Origin: Plumapathes pennacea
Taxonomy: Eukaryota > Cnidaria > Anthozoa > Antipatharia > Myriopathidae
Direction of reading: 5' to 3'
Assembly (NCBI GenBank): GCA_964036295.1
Contig: OZ038463.1
Coordinates: 19,331,069 to 19,395,068, forward strand
DNA: 64,000 nucleotides
In this document: piece by piece, positions 25,901-36,929 of the stretch
Position numbering within the stretch: position 1 is the first letter of the stretch
Layout: each line of letters begins with the position of its first letter
The notes under the pieces: generated by a model
The model's database searches: none
What the model saw: only the letters and a program-made list of their open reading frames with translations
Told to the model about the DNA's origin: nothing
Made by a program: the position numbers and the translations under genes

Positions 25901-28469
25901 TTGTGACATGAAAGAGCTAGAAAAAGGTGTCACTGCAACTTGATTTTTTGCCAAAAGCCGGCTGTAGCTCTGCACATGAGCTTACCAATGTACCCCCAAT
26001 GCACCTCCTGAGAAGCCATGCCCCTCAGCTGAGTTGGGTCCAGACCCCTGGCTGGATATCCCTCCTGAAAATGTGTGGCCTAAGACTTGAGCAATTGTTG
26101 TCAAATGATAGCTGATTAAACTATAAATATTCTTACTACATCACGCATACAATTTATTTTTAAAAGCTGGGAGAATCTGTGACTTGAACTTGAGAGTGAG
26201 AGGGTTAAAACTTCTGTTCATGTTTCAGGTTGGTGTATGCCGCAGCTCGGGAGGGACACCTTCCTGTGTGTCTGGCTATGATTCACACCAAGCGACACAC
26301 TCCTGTACCGGCACTCGTCTTTACGGTATGACTTCTAATTAGACACTTGTAAGACAGTAGAGCGATTTTCAGATGACTTTCCTAAAACCAAAAAGAAACA
26401 AAAACAAAGTAAGCACACCGCCAATCAGAAGGGCTGTAAGAAATCACTTTCAACATGGGCTCCTGCTTTCAACCAATCAGAATTAGCCAAAGTAATTTGC
26501 GTTTGGTTTAGCTTTAAAGAAGAATCATATCAGCAGTGCGAGGAAAACGCGCTATCGCCACTTGCTTGATATAAAAATATATGAGGTCACGAGGTCAGTC
26601 AGTAATGATAAACGACTGGCAAAAATAACAGCTTAACATGCAAATTTAAAAACATGCAAATACGTTTTGCTTTTGTTCCTGATTGGATGAAAATACTGCC
26701 AAACTTGTTTGAACCAATCCAACAGCGTCCGAAGTGCAGGAGTAACTATAGAATACCCCTCATTTTTGGAGCTCCGCTAAAAAACGGTGGATACGCGGAC
26801 ACAGTCAAGCTAGACCATCCTCTTCAGTAGAACGAGGAATACATTGGAGTTAGACCACCCCTCCCCCTACATTTTGTATATGTCGAAATGGATACGCGGA
26901 TACGGGGTTATTCTGTAGTTTACCCAAGAAAGAATATGAAAAGAGGAAGAGAAGTTCTCACTAAACATGTGTAAGGTAAAAACTTATGTAGCAGACAGTA
27001 AGTCACCTGAGTATTTTACAATGGATCAAATTTCCCCTTGTCTTACAGAGCCTGATTGCCTGGATCATGTTGTTGCCAGACTCCAGCAGTTTTGAAACTC
27101 TGATCAACTATTTCAGTTTTGCCGCGTGGGTCTTCTATGGCGGCACAGTGGCTGCCCTCCTGTGGCTGCGATACCGTCAGCCTGATCTGGTCAGACCGTA
27201 CAGGGTATGACATGTGTTCCCCCTCCTTTGTCCTTTAAATTTTTACCCCATGTTTGTCTCTGAGTCCCCGTCCACACTGGTCCGTTTTCGATTTTTCATC
27301 CGTTTTTGGTCGTCCACACTAAAACTCAAAAAGGAGTCGAAAACACTAAATACAAAAGAACGTGACGTGAGTCCACACTACAAAATCGCGTTGATAAAAA
27401 AAAAAAAAAAAGATTAGAAAAAAAAAAAGCGTTTTCATAAAGTTCCATCCTGGAGAGCGGTTTCAGAAAGTTGCGTTTTAGTGTGGACGGAAGGGCAAAA
27501 CGGAAAATTGTGCCGGGCTTTCAAAAAAAATCCAGACTAGTGCAGTGCGGACATAGCCTAACTGTTCACCTCACTCTACCATACACCCACTCCCCACCTC
27601 CACCCCCCCACACACACACACACACACACATATTCCTTAGGAACTCGTATTTTTGCTATTACTATAGGGAATTTTAGATTGCACTTTTGGTTTGTAGGTG
27701 CCTCTCTTCATCCCAGTCGTGGTTTTGTTGTCTTCTGTGTACCTGGTTATTGCTCCATTTTATGAGGCCCCGCTGGAGTCATTTTTGTGTCTTCTCTTTA
27801 TCCTCGCTGGCGTCCCGTTCTACCTGATGTTTGTTTACTTCAAGATCCTTCCCAAGAGTTTCCTTAACTGCCTAGGTGAGTATAACACGTGCAGCACTTT
27901 GAGTGTACTTTTCAGTACAGTAAAACCCCTCGAACTCACAAGGGAAGCGAGAAATAGTTCGAGATAGCGGGGGATCGAGATAGCGGAGTTCTACCAAGGG
28001 AATTTTATACCAAGTTCATTCCAGAGGGAAAGCGTATTGTGGTCGAGACAGCGGGGAGTTCGAGATAACCGAGTTCGAAATAACGGGGTTCTACTGTACT
28101 CAATTTATTCGGTGGAGCGGAATAGTTCGTAAGTTTGTTCTTTTGGTCGTATAAACGAACCCTTGTTACATTTTGACAATCTCTTTTTTAGTTTCCAGGC
28201 GAACATTTCCAACAAATGAATCATTTTCAGATTGTTTGATGATATTCCGAGTATTATGCCCTGTTTACATGGAGATATTAGTTGTCCCGGCGACTTGCTT
28301 CCAGGGCCACTCTGGGCGCGTCGACCTTTGATACATTTCATGCATGATCATTATCATGATCATTTATTTATTATTATCATTATTTCTTTTTACAGATCGG
28401 TGGACTTATGGACTCCAGAAATTGTGCGATGTAGCATTTCCCGAGTCGGAATGTGACGTGGGATCGTAA
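20475..28469 (+). CDS. SLC7-family (LAT branch) light-chain amino-acid transporter, paralog 2
   Basis: Amino-acid exchanger light chain like its upstream neighbour. Exons: 20475-20997, 22420-22545, 23415-23514, 24592-24636, 24893-25016, 25522-25625, 26229-26325, 27049-27204, 27698-27875, 28396-28469. They sum to 1527 nt (508 residues plus TAA). All junctions are GT-AG, and internal exon lengths (126, 100, 45, 124, 104, 97, 156, 178) equal those of paralog 1. Hallmarks: GTMIGSGIF (residues 53-61), [20 protein letters not shown] with Cys156 as the likely SLC3-linking cysteine, [20 protein letters not shown] and [14 protein letters not shown]; these look closest to b0,+AT (SLC7A9) among the animal types I know. 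I chose the ATG at 20475 because it has A at -3 and G at +4. The ATG at 20388 would add 29 residues and has a weak context. Confidence 0.92.
21441..21535. repeat. ~95-bp dispersed repeat, copy 1
   Basis: ATGAGGTCACGAGGTCAG to GCTTAACATGCAAATTTAAA recurs nearly identically at 26567-26660. Both copies lie in introns of SLC7 paralog 2, in the same orientation. Confidence 0.75.
21830..22240. repeat. MITE-like element with CACACACTAGC / GCTAGTGTTTGG ends
   Basis: The left end TTAAGGCCACCACACACTAG and right end CTAGTGTTTGGCAGCCTTTA are inverted relatives. Internal segments repeat the same ACACACTAG / ATTTTTTGTCTG phrases. Intron 1 of SLC7 paralog 2. Confidence 0.65.
22561..22973. repeat. MITE family 'GTCCACACTA', copy 1
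   Basis: TTAGGCCCCGTCCACACTAT at the left and its inverse ending GTGTGGACAGTGCCTTAA at the right. Interior motifs GATAAATTTGAAAACGC occur in both orientations. Intron 2 of SLC7 paralog 2. Further copies at 27261-27560 and 57226-57620. Confidence 0.85.
23567..23704. repeat. Near-perfect palindrome, 138 bp
   Basis: CATGGAAAGTGC...TTTTTATTCAC pairs with GTGAATAAAAACTGTACAAA and onward to GCACTTTCCATG. The centre is AACGAGCGAGGCTTTGCGAG and onward. Intron 3 of SLC7 paralog 2. Confidence 0.8.
24044..24275. repeat. Inverted-repeat element with poly-G/poly-C ends
   Basis: GGGGATGCTCG near the left and GTGAGCATCCCCCC at the right are inverted. The internal phrase GTACCTCTTAGGGGTCAAAA recurs. Intron 3 of SLC7 paralog 2. 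Confidence 0.65.
25205..25412. repeat. TTAA-flanked MITE, best-preserved copy
   Basis: TTAA|CCCTTTCACTCCCAAG at the left and CTTGGGAGTGAAAGGG|TTAA at the right are perfect 16-bp inverted repeats flanked by TTAA, the target used by piggyBac-like transposases. Intron 5 of SLC7 paralog 2. Relatives at about 9735-9912, 26080-26208, 29416-29594 and 62033-62205. Confidence 0.85.
26080..26208. repeat. Partial copy of TTAA MITE family
   Basis: AGCTGATTAAACTATAAAT to GTGAGAGGGTTAA matches the right two-thirds of the 25205-25412 element. The left TIR is missing. Confidence 0.7.
26567..26660. repeat. ~95-bp dispersed repeat, copy 2
   Basis: Near-identical to 21441-21535 and in the same orientation. 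Intron 7 of SLC7 paralog 2. Confidence 0.75.
27261..27560. repeat. MITE family 'GTCCACACTA', diverged copy 2
   Basis: Starts GTCCCCGTCCACACTGGTCC and ends near GTGCGGACATAGCC. An A-rich stretch interrupts the centre. Intron 8 of SLC7 paralog 2, followed by a (CA)n tract at about 27603-27631. Confidence 0.65.
27913..28100. repeat. MITE-like element with AGTACAGTAAAACCCC ends
   Basis: AGTACAGTAAAACCCC at the left and GGGGTTCTACTGTACT at the right are inverted. The interior repeats TTCGAGATAGCGG-type phrases. Intron 9 of SLC7 paralog 2. Confidence 0.8.
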
Positions 28470-29415
28470 ACGGTGTGTGGACCGCATTAAGTCAGATTAT
28501 TTTTTGCAACGGTCGCTCTTGAATTTTTTGTACCGTGCGAGTTTGTGTGGAACACGTACATGTGCATGCATGTAAGATGCAATTTTAGAATAGAATTCAG
28601 CATGAAAATGATACTGTGGTGGGAAAACTGAATATACATGTAAATGACTTACAGCCAGCAACCCTTACCCATCTTTCTGTCTTTTGGAAAGGAAGGGTAA
28701 TGTTTTGCTTTTTCATAGGGATAAATATTAAGAAGCAACAGTGAAGTATGAAAGACTTTCGATTGGTCAACGAAACGCGTGGTAGCGTAGATATGCTAAA
28801 CATAAAAATGTGTCGTGTCTAGATCAAATGTTCTACGGCATTGCGAATTTCCACACCGATATTTTCTTCATCCAAAAAGAAAACGTCTGAGTGATCTTTT
28901 GAGAAGCAATTCTGAATAATCCGTACTGTGTGACATATTTCCGATGCGAGACTTGAAAGACTGCATGTGAAAATTGTCGGTCACTCCCGGAACGGAAGCT
29001 TCATGATTCTTTTATTTGTTTTTGCGGTTTACTTACCAAAGTATCATTTATCATGCTGCTAGCAAGCGTAGCACAAAATATTATAACAATTGTCCACAGT
29101 GTATATAATCGTAAACCTAATAACACCATACAAACACAGGGGCCCTCTCGACCACAGTCCTTTGCGCGCCGAAATCCTTTATTTGCCATATTTAGGGTCC
29201 CCGAAAGTCGAAAGATGATTTAGCAATCCATTATTATTTGTGTTTTTTGTGCAGATGGGCAGAATATTAGTTTCCTTTTTTTTTTTTTTTTTTTTTTTTT
29301 GCCTAGAAAGTTTACTGAACTATTGAGTTATTACGTTTATTTTTTCGTGTTGGGAACCAAATTCAGATATTTTGCACGTTTCCAGACGTGAACAAAAGCA
29401 TTGGATTGGCTGAGA

Positions 29416-29594
29416 GGGCCCCTTTAACTCCCAAGATCAAAATGCAGGTTCTCCTTACCTTTTGATAAGAAAATGAATGAGTGATAGAGTAAGAATTTAT
29501 AGGCTAATCAAAAGCCAAGTTTTCCTTACTGTATGAGATATTTCTAGTGAGAAACTGAAGGATAACATAGAAGCTGGTAACTCTTGGGAGTCAC
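29416..29594. repeat. TTAA MITE family copy, inverted
   Basis: CCCTTTAACTCCCAAGATCA at the left and GGTAACTCTTGGGAG at the right. The interior carries the reverse complement of the family body, for example GATATTTCTAGTGAGAAACT. Confidence 0.7.
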
Positions 29595-30050
29595 TACATT
29601 TACAACTTTTCAAATGCAAATGGCGCGTTGTCGCCAACAAATATGACGGTAAGTTGCTACCAAACTTCAAAGATACCGTCATAGTGCGTTTAGTACACCG
29701 TTTAGCAATGTTGCACGAAATAGGGTGGACATATGGGGCAATGTTGCACATGCGCTGTGTGTCAAGATGTAATAAACATAGGTCCGCAAAGCGTACGTGA
29801 AGCTATTTGCTAGTTTATGATAGTCTATGATAGGTAGTTCGTGTTACAACGGGGCACGAACTATCATCGAATATTATCACCGTTTGATCGGGGTTTTACA
29901 CTATGTTCTACTATGCCAGCTAAGTACTATGCATGACCAAACACAAATGCACAAACATGACAGTTTATTATATGATTATTTTGAGCTGATCGACATAAAA
30001 CGAGGAAAGTATAGCTTGCCAAAATATTTCAAGTCGTTCTGTAAATTTCT

Positions 30051-30541
30051 GCGAGGTAAGCCAGACTTTGACTCGTTGTAGTAGTTTCGTATTAACGTAA
30101 CACACTCCAGCCAAACAAACCTCTCTCGTGCTATTCGAACGGTGGTGAAATAGATTCACAGTAAAATTTTCTGTCGACTTTTCAGTCGATTTTTCATTAG
30201 CGACAAAACCCGCTAGAGACAATTTTTGTAAACAAACAACTCAGACAAACCACAGTCGATCTGGTCATGAAATCATGTGTCAACAAACATATCATGCGAG
30301 GTAAACCAGATTTTGACTCGTTATAATAGTTTCGTAACGTAACACACTCCAGCCGAACAAACCTGTTTCTCGTGCTATTCGAACGGTGGTGAAAAGGATT
30401 CACAGTAAAATTTCCTGTCAATTTTTCATTAGTGACAAAATCCGCTCGAGACAATTTTATAAACAAACAACTCAGACATACCACAGTCAACCTGCATTTG
30501 CAATTATGGCATGAAATCATGTGTCAACAAACATATCAGCG
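30051..30541. repeat. Tandem duplication, two ~245-bp units
   Basis: GCGAGGTAAGCCAGACTTTG at 30051 recurs as GCGAGGTAAACCAGATTTTG at 30296. The whole unit, including AACGTAACACACTCCAGCC, TGCTATTCGAACGGTGGTGA and GAAATCATGTGTCAACAAAC, is repeated with moderate divergence. No coding potential recognised. Confidence 0.85.
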
Positions 30542-31318
30542 AACGCAAAAAAACTCGGAATAAGCTTTTACCTTTGCCAAAACATAAATATGTCATGGTC
30601 ACACCATACAGCTGTTCCTTCTTTTGTGAGTGGAGCGTATATTCGCAAATGTGTCCAGAAATGTCGCTCTAAATGTGAATCTGTGTAGCCTGTTTGCCAG
30701 ATACTACGGATATGTCAGCCGGGGACTGAAGGGGGAGCAGATTTCCACATGCAACCAAAGAATCGGCAACGCTCACAGCCGCCATTAAATAATGCCTTGA
30801 ATTTCCACGTGCGAGAGTGCCAATTATGTTTAGAAAACCCCTCCCTGGAGAGGTAATTTAGCTTCTGACATTCTGTCGCAAATTTATAACATTAGCACGG
30901 AAACCCTTTACTGGAAATCTCTCTGTGCATTCTTTGTGTTAAGTAGATAATAAAAGACAAACTTTCTCACAGGACCTGTACCACGGCGGCTTTTATATGG
31001 ATAACACTTCATGCTCCTCCCCCCTCAGTAGTTTTTGCCACCTAGAGGGGGAGCATTTTAATGACCTAATGAGATGGGCCGAACGGCGATTCAACTATCG
31101 CCCAAACGCCGACATAGAAGCTATTTGCATATTGCAAATAGCTTCAAAAAATGTAATATATAATGTTTTAGAATTTAGTGCATGTGGCTTGGACAACACA
31201 CACAATTGTTAGAATGGAATTGGTTGTCGATAACCATCGTTTACAATTTGATCCAGTATAAACAGCACTAAAACTTACTTTGATATAGCCTTGATTTGGC
31301 TTGTTTTAATGTTGGAAT

Positions 31319-31722
31319 GGCTGGGGGGGGGGGGGGGGGGGGGGTACTACCACATAAAAGCTATATTGGTATGTGCCGCCCCAAAGGGTATCGTTTTCTA
31401 GCAATTTCAGTCTGAAATAGGGTATAGATTTTGCTTTTTTGATCTGAAATAAGGAATCGATTTTAACTTTTTGGTCTGGGATAGGGTATAATTTTGACAG
31501 AAATGTGTCGCCGCGGACATTGCACGGGAATTGGAAGAAAACACCGGGCGGAAATCGTTGCAACGCAAAATAAATCTCTGAACTATGGTACATTTTGAGG
31601 TCAGGTCTGAAATAGGGTATACATTTTGGAGTCAAGGGGTTTTCAGAACCGGGCGACACACTCCCACCCAAAATTATGATGAATACCACGAGTACCCCCC
31701 CCCCCCCCCCCCCCCCCCCGAA
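31319..31722. repeat. Poly-G/poly-C-bounded dispersed repeat, copy A
   Basis: Begins with a G run and ends with a C run. The interior has repeated TCTGAAATAGGGTATA phrases and ACCGGGCGACACACTCCCAC near the right end. Relatives at about 56150-56455 and 58098-58395 (the latter inverted). Confidence 0.75.
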
Positions 31723-34691
31723 GGGCTATTCTTTTGGACAAAATGGAATAAGAAAACGAAAAAAGAATGAGTATCCTGGTGTGGCTTTTACAATGTGCTT
31801 ATTTAAAATATCACCATTTAGTCTCGAATGTTTAGGCAGTTTAAGATTGCCATATACGGCAGCCCCCTGTTTTGTTTTTCAAATTGATTGCATTCATGCA
31901 TGACGTGACAAGGATCTGTTCAAAAAGCTTCTCTACCATCATACGTTCGTACATGGATCTATTGAGTTCTACTTGAACTTTCCTAAGGGGGAGGAGGAGT
32001 TATCACGCAATACTGACAGTGTGGCTGGGATCTTTACGCTGATTTAATTTGATTTAACTATTTCAAGTTCAATATATTACGTACATTGTAATTATTAGAG
32101 ATGTTTCAGTTGGAGAAAGGGTTCCTAAGGGGACCTTTTATGGAATTAGTTGCGCTAATCGACCACTGTGTGCTATTCATCAACTGAGGGGGTTGGATTA
32201 GCTCTTTTCTGAGTTATCCTCCATCTCTTATCACAAAAAAAGTGAATTTTACGAGTGAATGTCACGTAAAAGTATCGGACTAATATCGTCTTTAAAGTAC
32301 ACTGCTGACCTACAAATGGGCAAATTAGTGTTAAAGCTCAATTTATTATCAACGTAGTTGATGATGTGTAAGTGCACGTGCTTAGAGTTTTGACATGACT
32401 TCAGAATCCCTTTTTACCAACAAGACTCTGCGCTGGTGACGTACACGTGGATGCGCATGTCGACCGCGAGACAAACAGTCCCTGGTGCGTGAGTGAGGAA
32501 GACCGACATTTTCAGACTACTGCTTAGGGCCGTTTTACGTTATCAGTGAATGTACTGGAGGGAATACTTGCTGTCTCCAGAACAGTCCCCGTGTTTTGTG
32601 TGGAAGACGCCTTTACTGGGGGCTTAGTTTTTACTACAGGCACAATTATCAGAACAAATCTCGCTAAATCGGCGCCAAATCGCCTCGGAAGTCGCCATAA
32701 GCGGCAAGTAAGGGCTTTTCCTGTTATCTGACCGATTTGAAGAGTAAGATTTTTTTACTTTCACTTGCAAAATGTGATTTGAAAATCTCTTATACAAATC
32801 CTTATTAACTGATCGGCCATAACGTCATCGACAAATATTGGAATAACACTGCCTCATAGCGAGGCCTTGTCTACTATGGACAACTCGATTGCGTCAAGGA
32901 TACCAATGGCGTGACCTCTGACGGCGGGCTCCCGCGAGTCTAGATGAGGCTATATCACACGCAGGTTGAAGAGCCTGACATTCAGGTTAACTGGTCAGCG
33001 GCTATTCATAACAAAGCTTCTGTCAAAGTAGGCATCGTTGAGGGGTTTCCGTTTTAGCTAACTGGTTGTGTACTAGCTTTCTACTGTAAGTCTTTGGTAG
33101 TAGTGCTGTGGCTGATACATTCAGTGGAGTCCTAATTAATGTCGTGTTCAGCCTGTCTGTGATGTTCATAAATGTGATTTCTGATGTCGCTGTTTCTGGT
33201 AGCTCGCTAATGGTGTGTCCAATGAGGCCTGTTCAAACGCCGAACTTCACATGCGTCGAATACAATGCAAATGAGCAAAATTTATTGTTTCAGCTAATTT
33301 ACATTGTCAACGTATGCGATGTTCGACGTTTGAAACAGGCCGAAGTCTCGTATTCAGGCTTTTGCCACTTTTACCAAATGTAGGTGGCTTAGATTCGCAG
33401 TCAGTACAAGGTATTCTCTGTACTCTTTCCTGTCTATCGTAAGGTTTACCCTTTACGTTGGTCAGTAACTCCCGTAGAGTCGTGATGGTGTTTGTGGTCT
33501 ACCCGGATGTTGTAGACACGTACAGGCTAGCGTTATTTATACGTTGAGTCACAGGCTCTATATGTATTCGGATAATCAAAAGTAAAAAGATGTTCAGTCA
33601 AAAACTGTAATTTGTTATTGAGAATGAAAGAAAACTGTAATGTGTAATAGGGAATGGAAAAATCCCAGTGTATGAAAAAATTGGCTAATTTTTAAATTAT
33701 TGGTGGATTTGATCGACCGGGTTAGTTTAGTTTCCAGAAATGCTCAAGCCAAAGGCTGTTGTTGGTGACTGACGTTTCTACTCCCTGAGGGGAAGTCAAC
33801 TTCAGAGTCAAGCAAAGAAGAAGAAGTCACAAAAACGTCCAGTTACCATGACCACACTAACCCACATCAGAGGCAATGAGATTTTATTTTCCATGACACG
33901 CTTCACTTTTTAACTGATTCAATATTTATTTCAATCTGCTGATTATTTGACTATGCGAATCAGTGTCCTGACTATGATGACATAATTTCCCCATTAGAAC
34001 CTGTGACTCAACGTAAAATAAATAAACTAGCTAGCTTTTTCCGTATGACTAAGAATTTATATTCCATAACACATTTCAGTTTTTAACTGAACATTTCATT
34101 TTTGTAAAATGTTGTTCGAATGCGAATGGCCTGACTTTTAAGATATTTATTAACTTCCCCATTTGCTACTCTAAAATTGAAAGCTATCCAGTCTCTTTTT
34201 TTGTGTCCCCTGGGATTTTGAATGCAAATACTCTGACTATGAGATACATGATTGAATGTAACTTCTCAGTATTAGAATTTGTGACCAATCAACCATGTTC
34301 ATACTGAGAAAGTGCAATATGGTATAAGTTTAGAGTTTGTGTCATTAGGTCGTAACTTGCTCATACTCCTTGCTAAATATTCGGAAGGTAAGGGTTGCAC
34401 TCAAACTCAATTCATTAGATTATCATTTATAAGGTCTTAGAGAATGGTATCCAGCTAGAATATATCATGGCCAAAAGTGTTGGGATCGAACAGGCCACTT
34501 TCACAATCAGCGCAGTTCGTGAGGCGCACATTTTCTGGTGGACCACCAGACGATGAAACGTGACGGACAGAGCGTCATAGCATATTCTATGGTTCTAATG
34601 CAATTACATAGTTGAAAGTGCTATTTCCTAATGCGCATGATTGTAAAAGTTGCTTATATTATACTATATATACTTATATTATGTATGCTTA

Positions 34692-34791
34692 TATATAATT
34701 CCCCCCCTCTCCCCCAGATTAATGTTGGAATATCAGCCTAGCACACACCAACTCACACCAACATTGATTTAGGGGGAGGGGGAAATTATAG
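34692..34791. repeat. Hairpin element present only in duplication copy 1
   Basis: AATTCCCCCCCTCTCCCCCA to ATTAATGTTGG at the left pairs with CCAACATTGATTTAGGGGGA and on to GGGGGAAATTAT at the right. The corresponding place in copy 2 lacks it. Confidence 0.7.
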
Positions 34792-35980
34792 TTACGTGAT
34801 GCTAATTGTTCTGTTTCAGTACAAAATAAGTAGCCTTGGGATTTATCTCATAAGTCGTCAGTTCATATTCAGTAAGCATTGTCCCAACAAATTTTGACCA
34901 CGAAGCAGTCGTAGGTCACTCTAGTTTGGCCTTCTGCAGAATCACGAAGTTATGTGTCGGAACACCTCGTGACATATTATTTAACGAAAGTGCACATATA
35001 TCACTTGCTTAGGCAAACACTTTTTACTTGCGAACTATTCTAGAAGCAAATTACACTTTCAGTTATTAAATGTACAAGTGATTTTCTCAGAAAAACGAGT
35101 GATATATCTGAGACAAGAAACGTAAATTGGCATCACTTCTACTCTGTTCACCTGCGTAGTCTTGACAAGTTATGCCGGTAATTTAAATTTTTTTGTATTA
35201 TTATTAGAGCCGGTCAGATGCTGTGAGAATTCCCGCGTAGTAGTTACAACTTCGCGGACAAGCGGACAAGGTCATTTCTCCACGAACCTCACAAATTGAA
35301 AGCCATCGCTGCTTTTTACTGATGACACGCGAGTGACTTTGCTGACCGCAAACCACAAGTAAACAGCAGACCAGGAGGAAGAAAATGATGTGTCATAAAT
35401 ATACTCTGCTTTATACCAACAGAACCGTGTTAGTCGCCATCATCAATTGTGAAATTGGACTGATTTCTGCCGTTCAGGAGGCTGAGGATATATTGCCGCT
35501 TGGGTAAGCATAATTCATGTGTTTTAACTTTCCAGGTGTTGGCCCTGTATCTACTTGCCCGCTATATGAAACCAAACTGGTTGATTTGTCTGCATGCATG
35601 AAAATCCTGCGCGATTTGGGGGAATGCTGATTTCAGTAGAAACGGCGAAGTATAAAAACGGTGATTTACATACTTTTTCAACTATTTTCTAATATTAACT
35701 GCTCAGGTAATATTTTACTGCAGGGAATTAACATACAGTTTTGTTTTAATCAATTTAATCTGTTTTTGTAAAACAGTCTCTTTGCTGTGACCATTGCTCG
35801 CCTGACCTAATCTCCAGATATAGAACTCCTTTGAACATTTGCAACGGGGTAAGTTCAACTTTAAAATTAAAGTTAAATGCAATTTTTACAAGTCAAACTT
35901 TAAATTGGGAGCATAAAAGGGCGATTTACTATGGATGGCTATTATATGGCGCTATTTTAAGGTTTTTTCCGTACCAACAG

Positions 35981-36067
35981 ATTGCCAAACATAATATAAC
36001 GAGTGTCTACACCGAAAGCGTCATTCTACAACTGAGAGAAACTCAGCAAGGATAAACCTCTGCGAAA
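35981..36067 (+). other. Exon-like 87-bp block, copy 1
   Basis: Preceded by ...CCGTACCAACAG and followed by GTGAGT, so both splice signals fit. The matching block in copy 2 (44403-44489) is also exactly 87 bp, with the same flanking signals. It contains stops in the frames checked, so it would be a non-coding exon if real. Confidence 0.3.
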
Positions 36068-36929
36068 GTGAGTTTTTTATTTTTAGCATGATTAATATTT
36101 GACATGAAATAATCTAAAGGCTTCTTCTCTGCATAACTATCAAAATGTGTAAATGGCATGACTGGATGAACATCGATCGACAAAAGTAAGAAGCCTTGTG
36201 AAATCAAACTATACATATCCTGCTCGTTTTGATCTACTGCATAATTAAATATTTGCTTCTAAATTTGACTGAGTCTTCAACGACTACCACAAAAGGCTGA
36301 AGGGTGAAGATTTTGTTCGAGTGTTGTGCTGATAAATCGTGATAAATATAATACCAGGAGATTTTCCACGTCGCTGGGAAATTGCTGATCGTCTTGGAAC
36401 TATTTCGAGTTATTGATCACTCAATAAAAAAAATACTTTTACCGTATTTTTGTGAAGCAGGTCTTATTTCCTAGTCTTATATTTTGGTTATGGGCAAATG
36501 GCGAGTCCTACAATTATTAAAACTTGATTCAGCCAAGTTCGTAGAAAGTGCAATCACGTATTCAGTTTAACAAATATAGGGTCTCGAACAGTTTGAGTTC
36601 CTTTTATAGTAAGGGTCCTCGTTGCTACGAGGTTTCGGTCGTTTTGAAAGGAAACGTAAAATAATCGTCTGCTAATAAGCGCGAGTAGTAGCTGTTTAAT
36701 GTTTCTCTTCATAAATATCCCGTATCAACAGGTTTTTGTGTACACTTCCTAATAGTTGAATGGTGTTATTTATATGTGAAGACAATGACCCTTAATAAAA
36801 TTTCTCTCGATAATAAGTTATGAAACCAAAATACGCGAAGCAGTGTATTTTCTGTAATCAAAAGGTGAATGGCACGACCTCCCGCTTTGATCGAGGTGAA
36901 GTTTTTATACCATTGGGAATTTGCTGATC

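Larger units (their letters stand above)
28470..32720. other. Gene-poor intergenic region
   Basis: No ORF here resembles a known protein. It contains a TTAA MITE copy (29416-29594, opposite orientation), a T run at about 29278-29300, a ~245-bp tandem duplication (30051-30541) and a poly-G-flanked repeat (31319-31722). The last 700 bp before the segmental duplication show nothing recognisable. Confidence 0.6.
32721..36629. repeat. Segmental duplication, copy 1
   Basis: Begins CTGTTATCTGACCGATTTGA and ends near GGTCCTCGTTGCTACG. The same sequence in the same order appears at 37981-40555 and resumes at about 44218-45050. Copy 1 contains an extra ~430 bp (about 34585-35015) absent from copy 2, and about 95 bp (35690-35780) at the point where copy 2 is split. 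No protein-coding gene recognised. Contains an 87-bp exon-like block at 35981-36067. Confidence 0.85.

Noticed and set aside
33108..33383. 91-codon ORF in segmental duplication copy 1
   Set aside because: No ATG start and the frame is not preserved in copy 2, so no sign of coding constraint.
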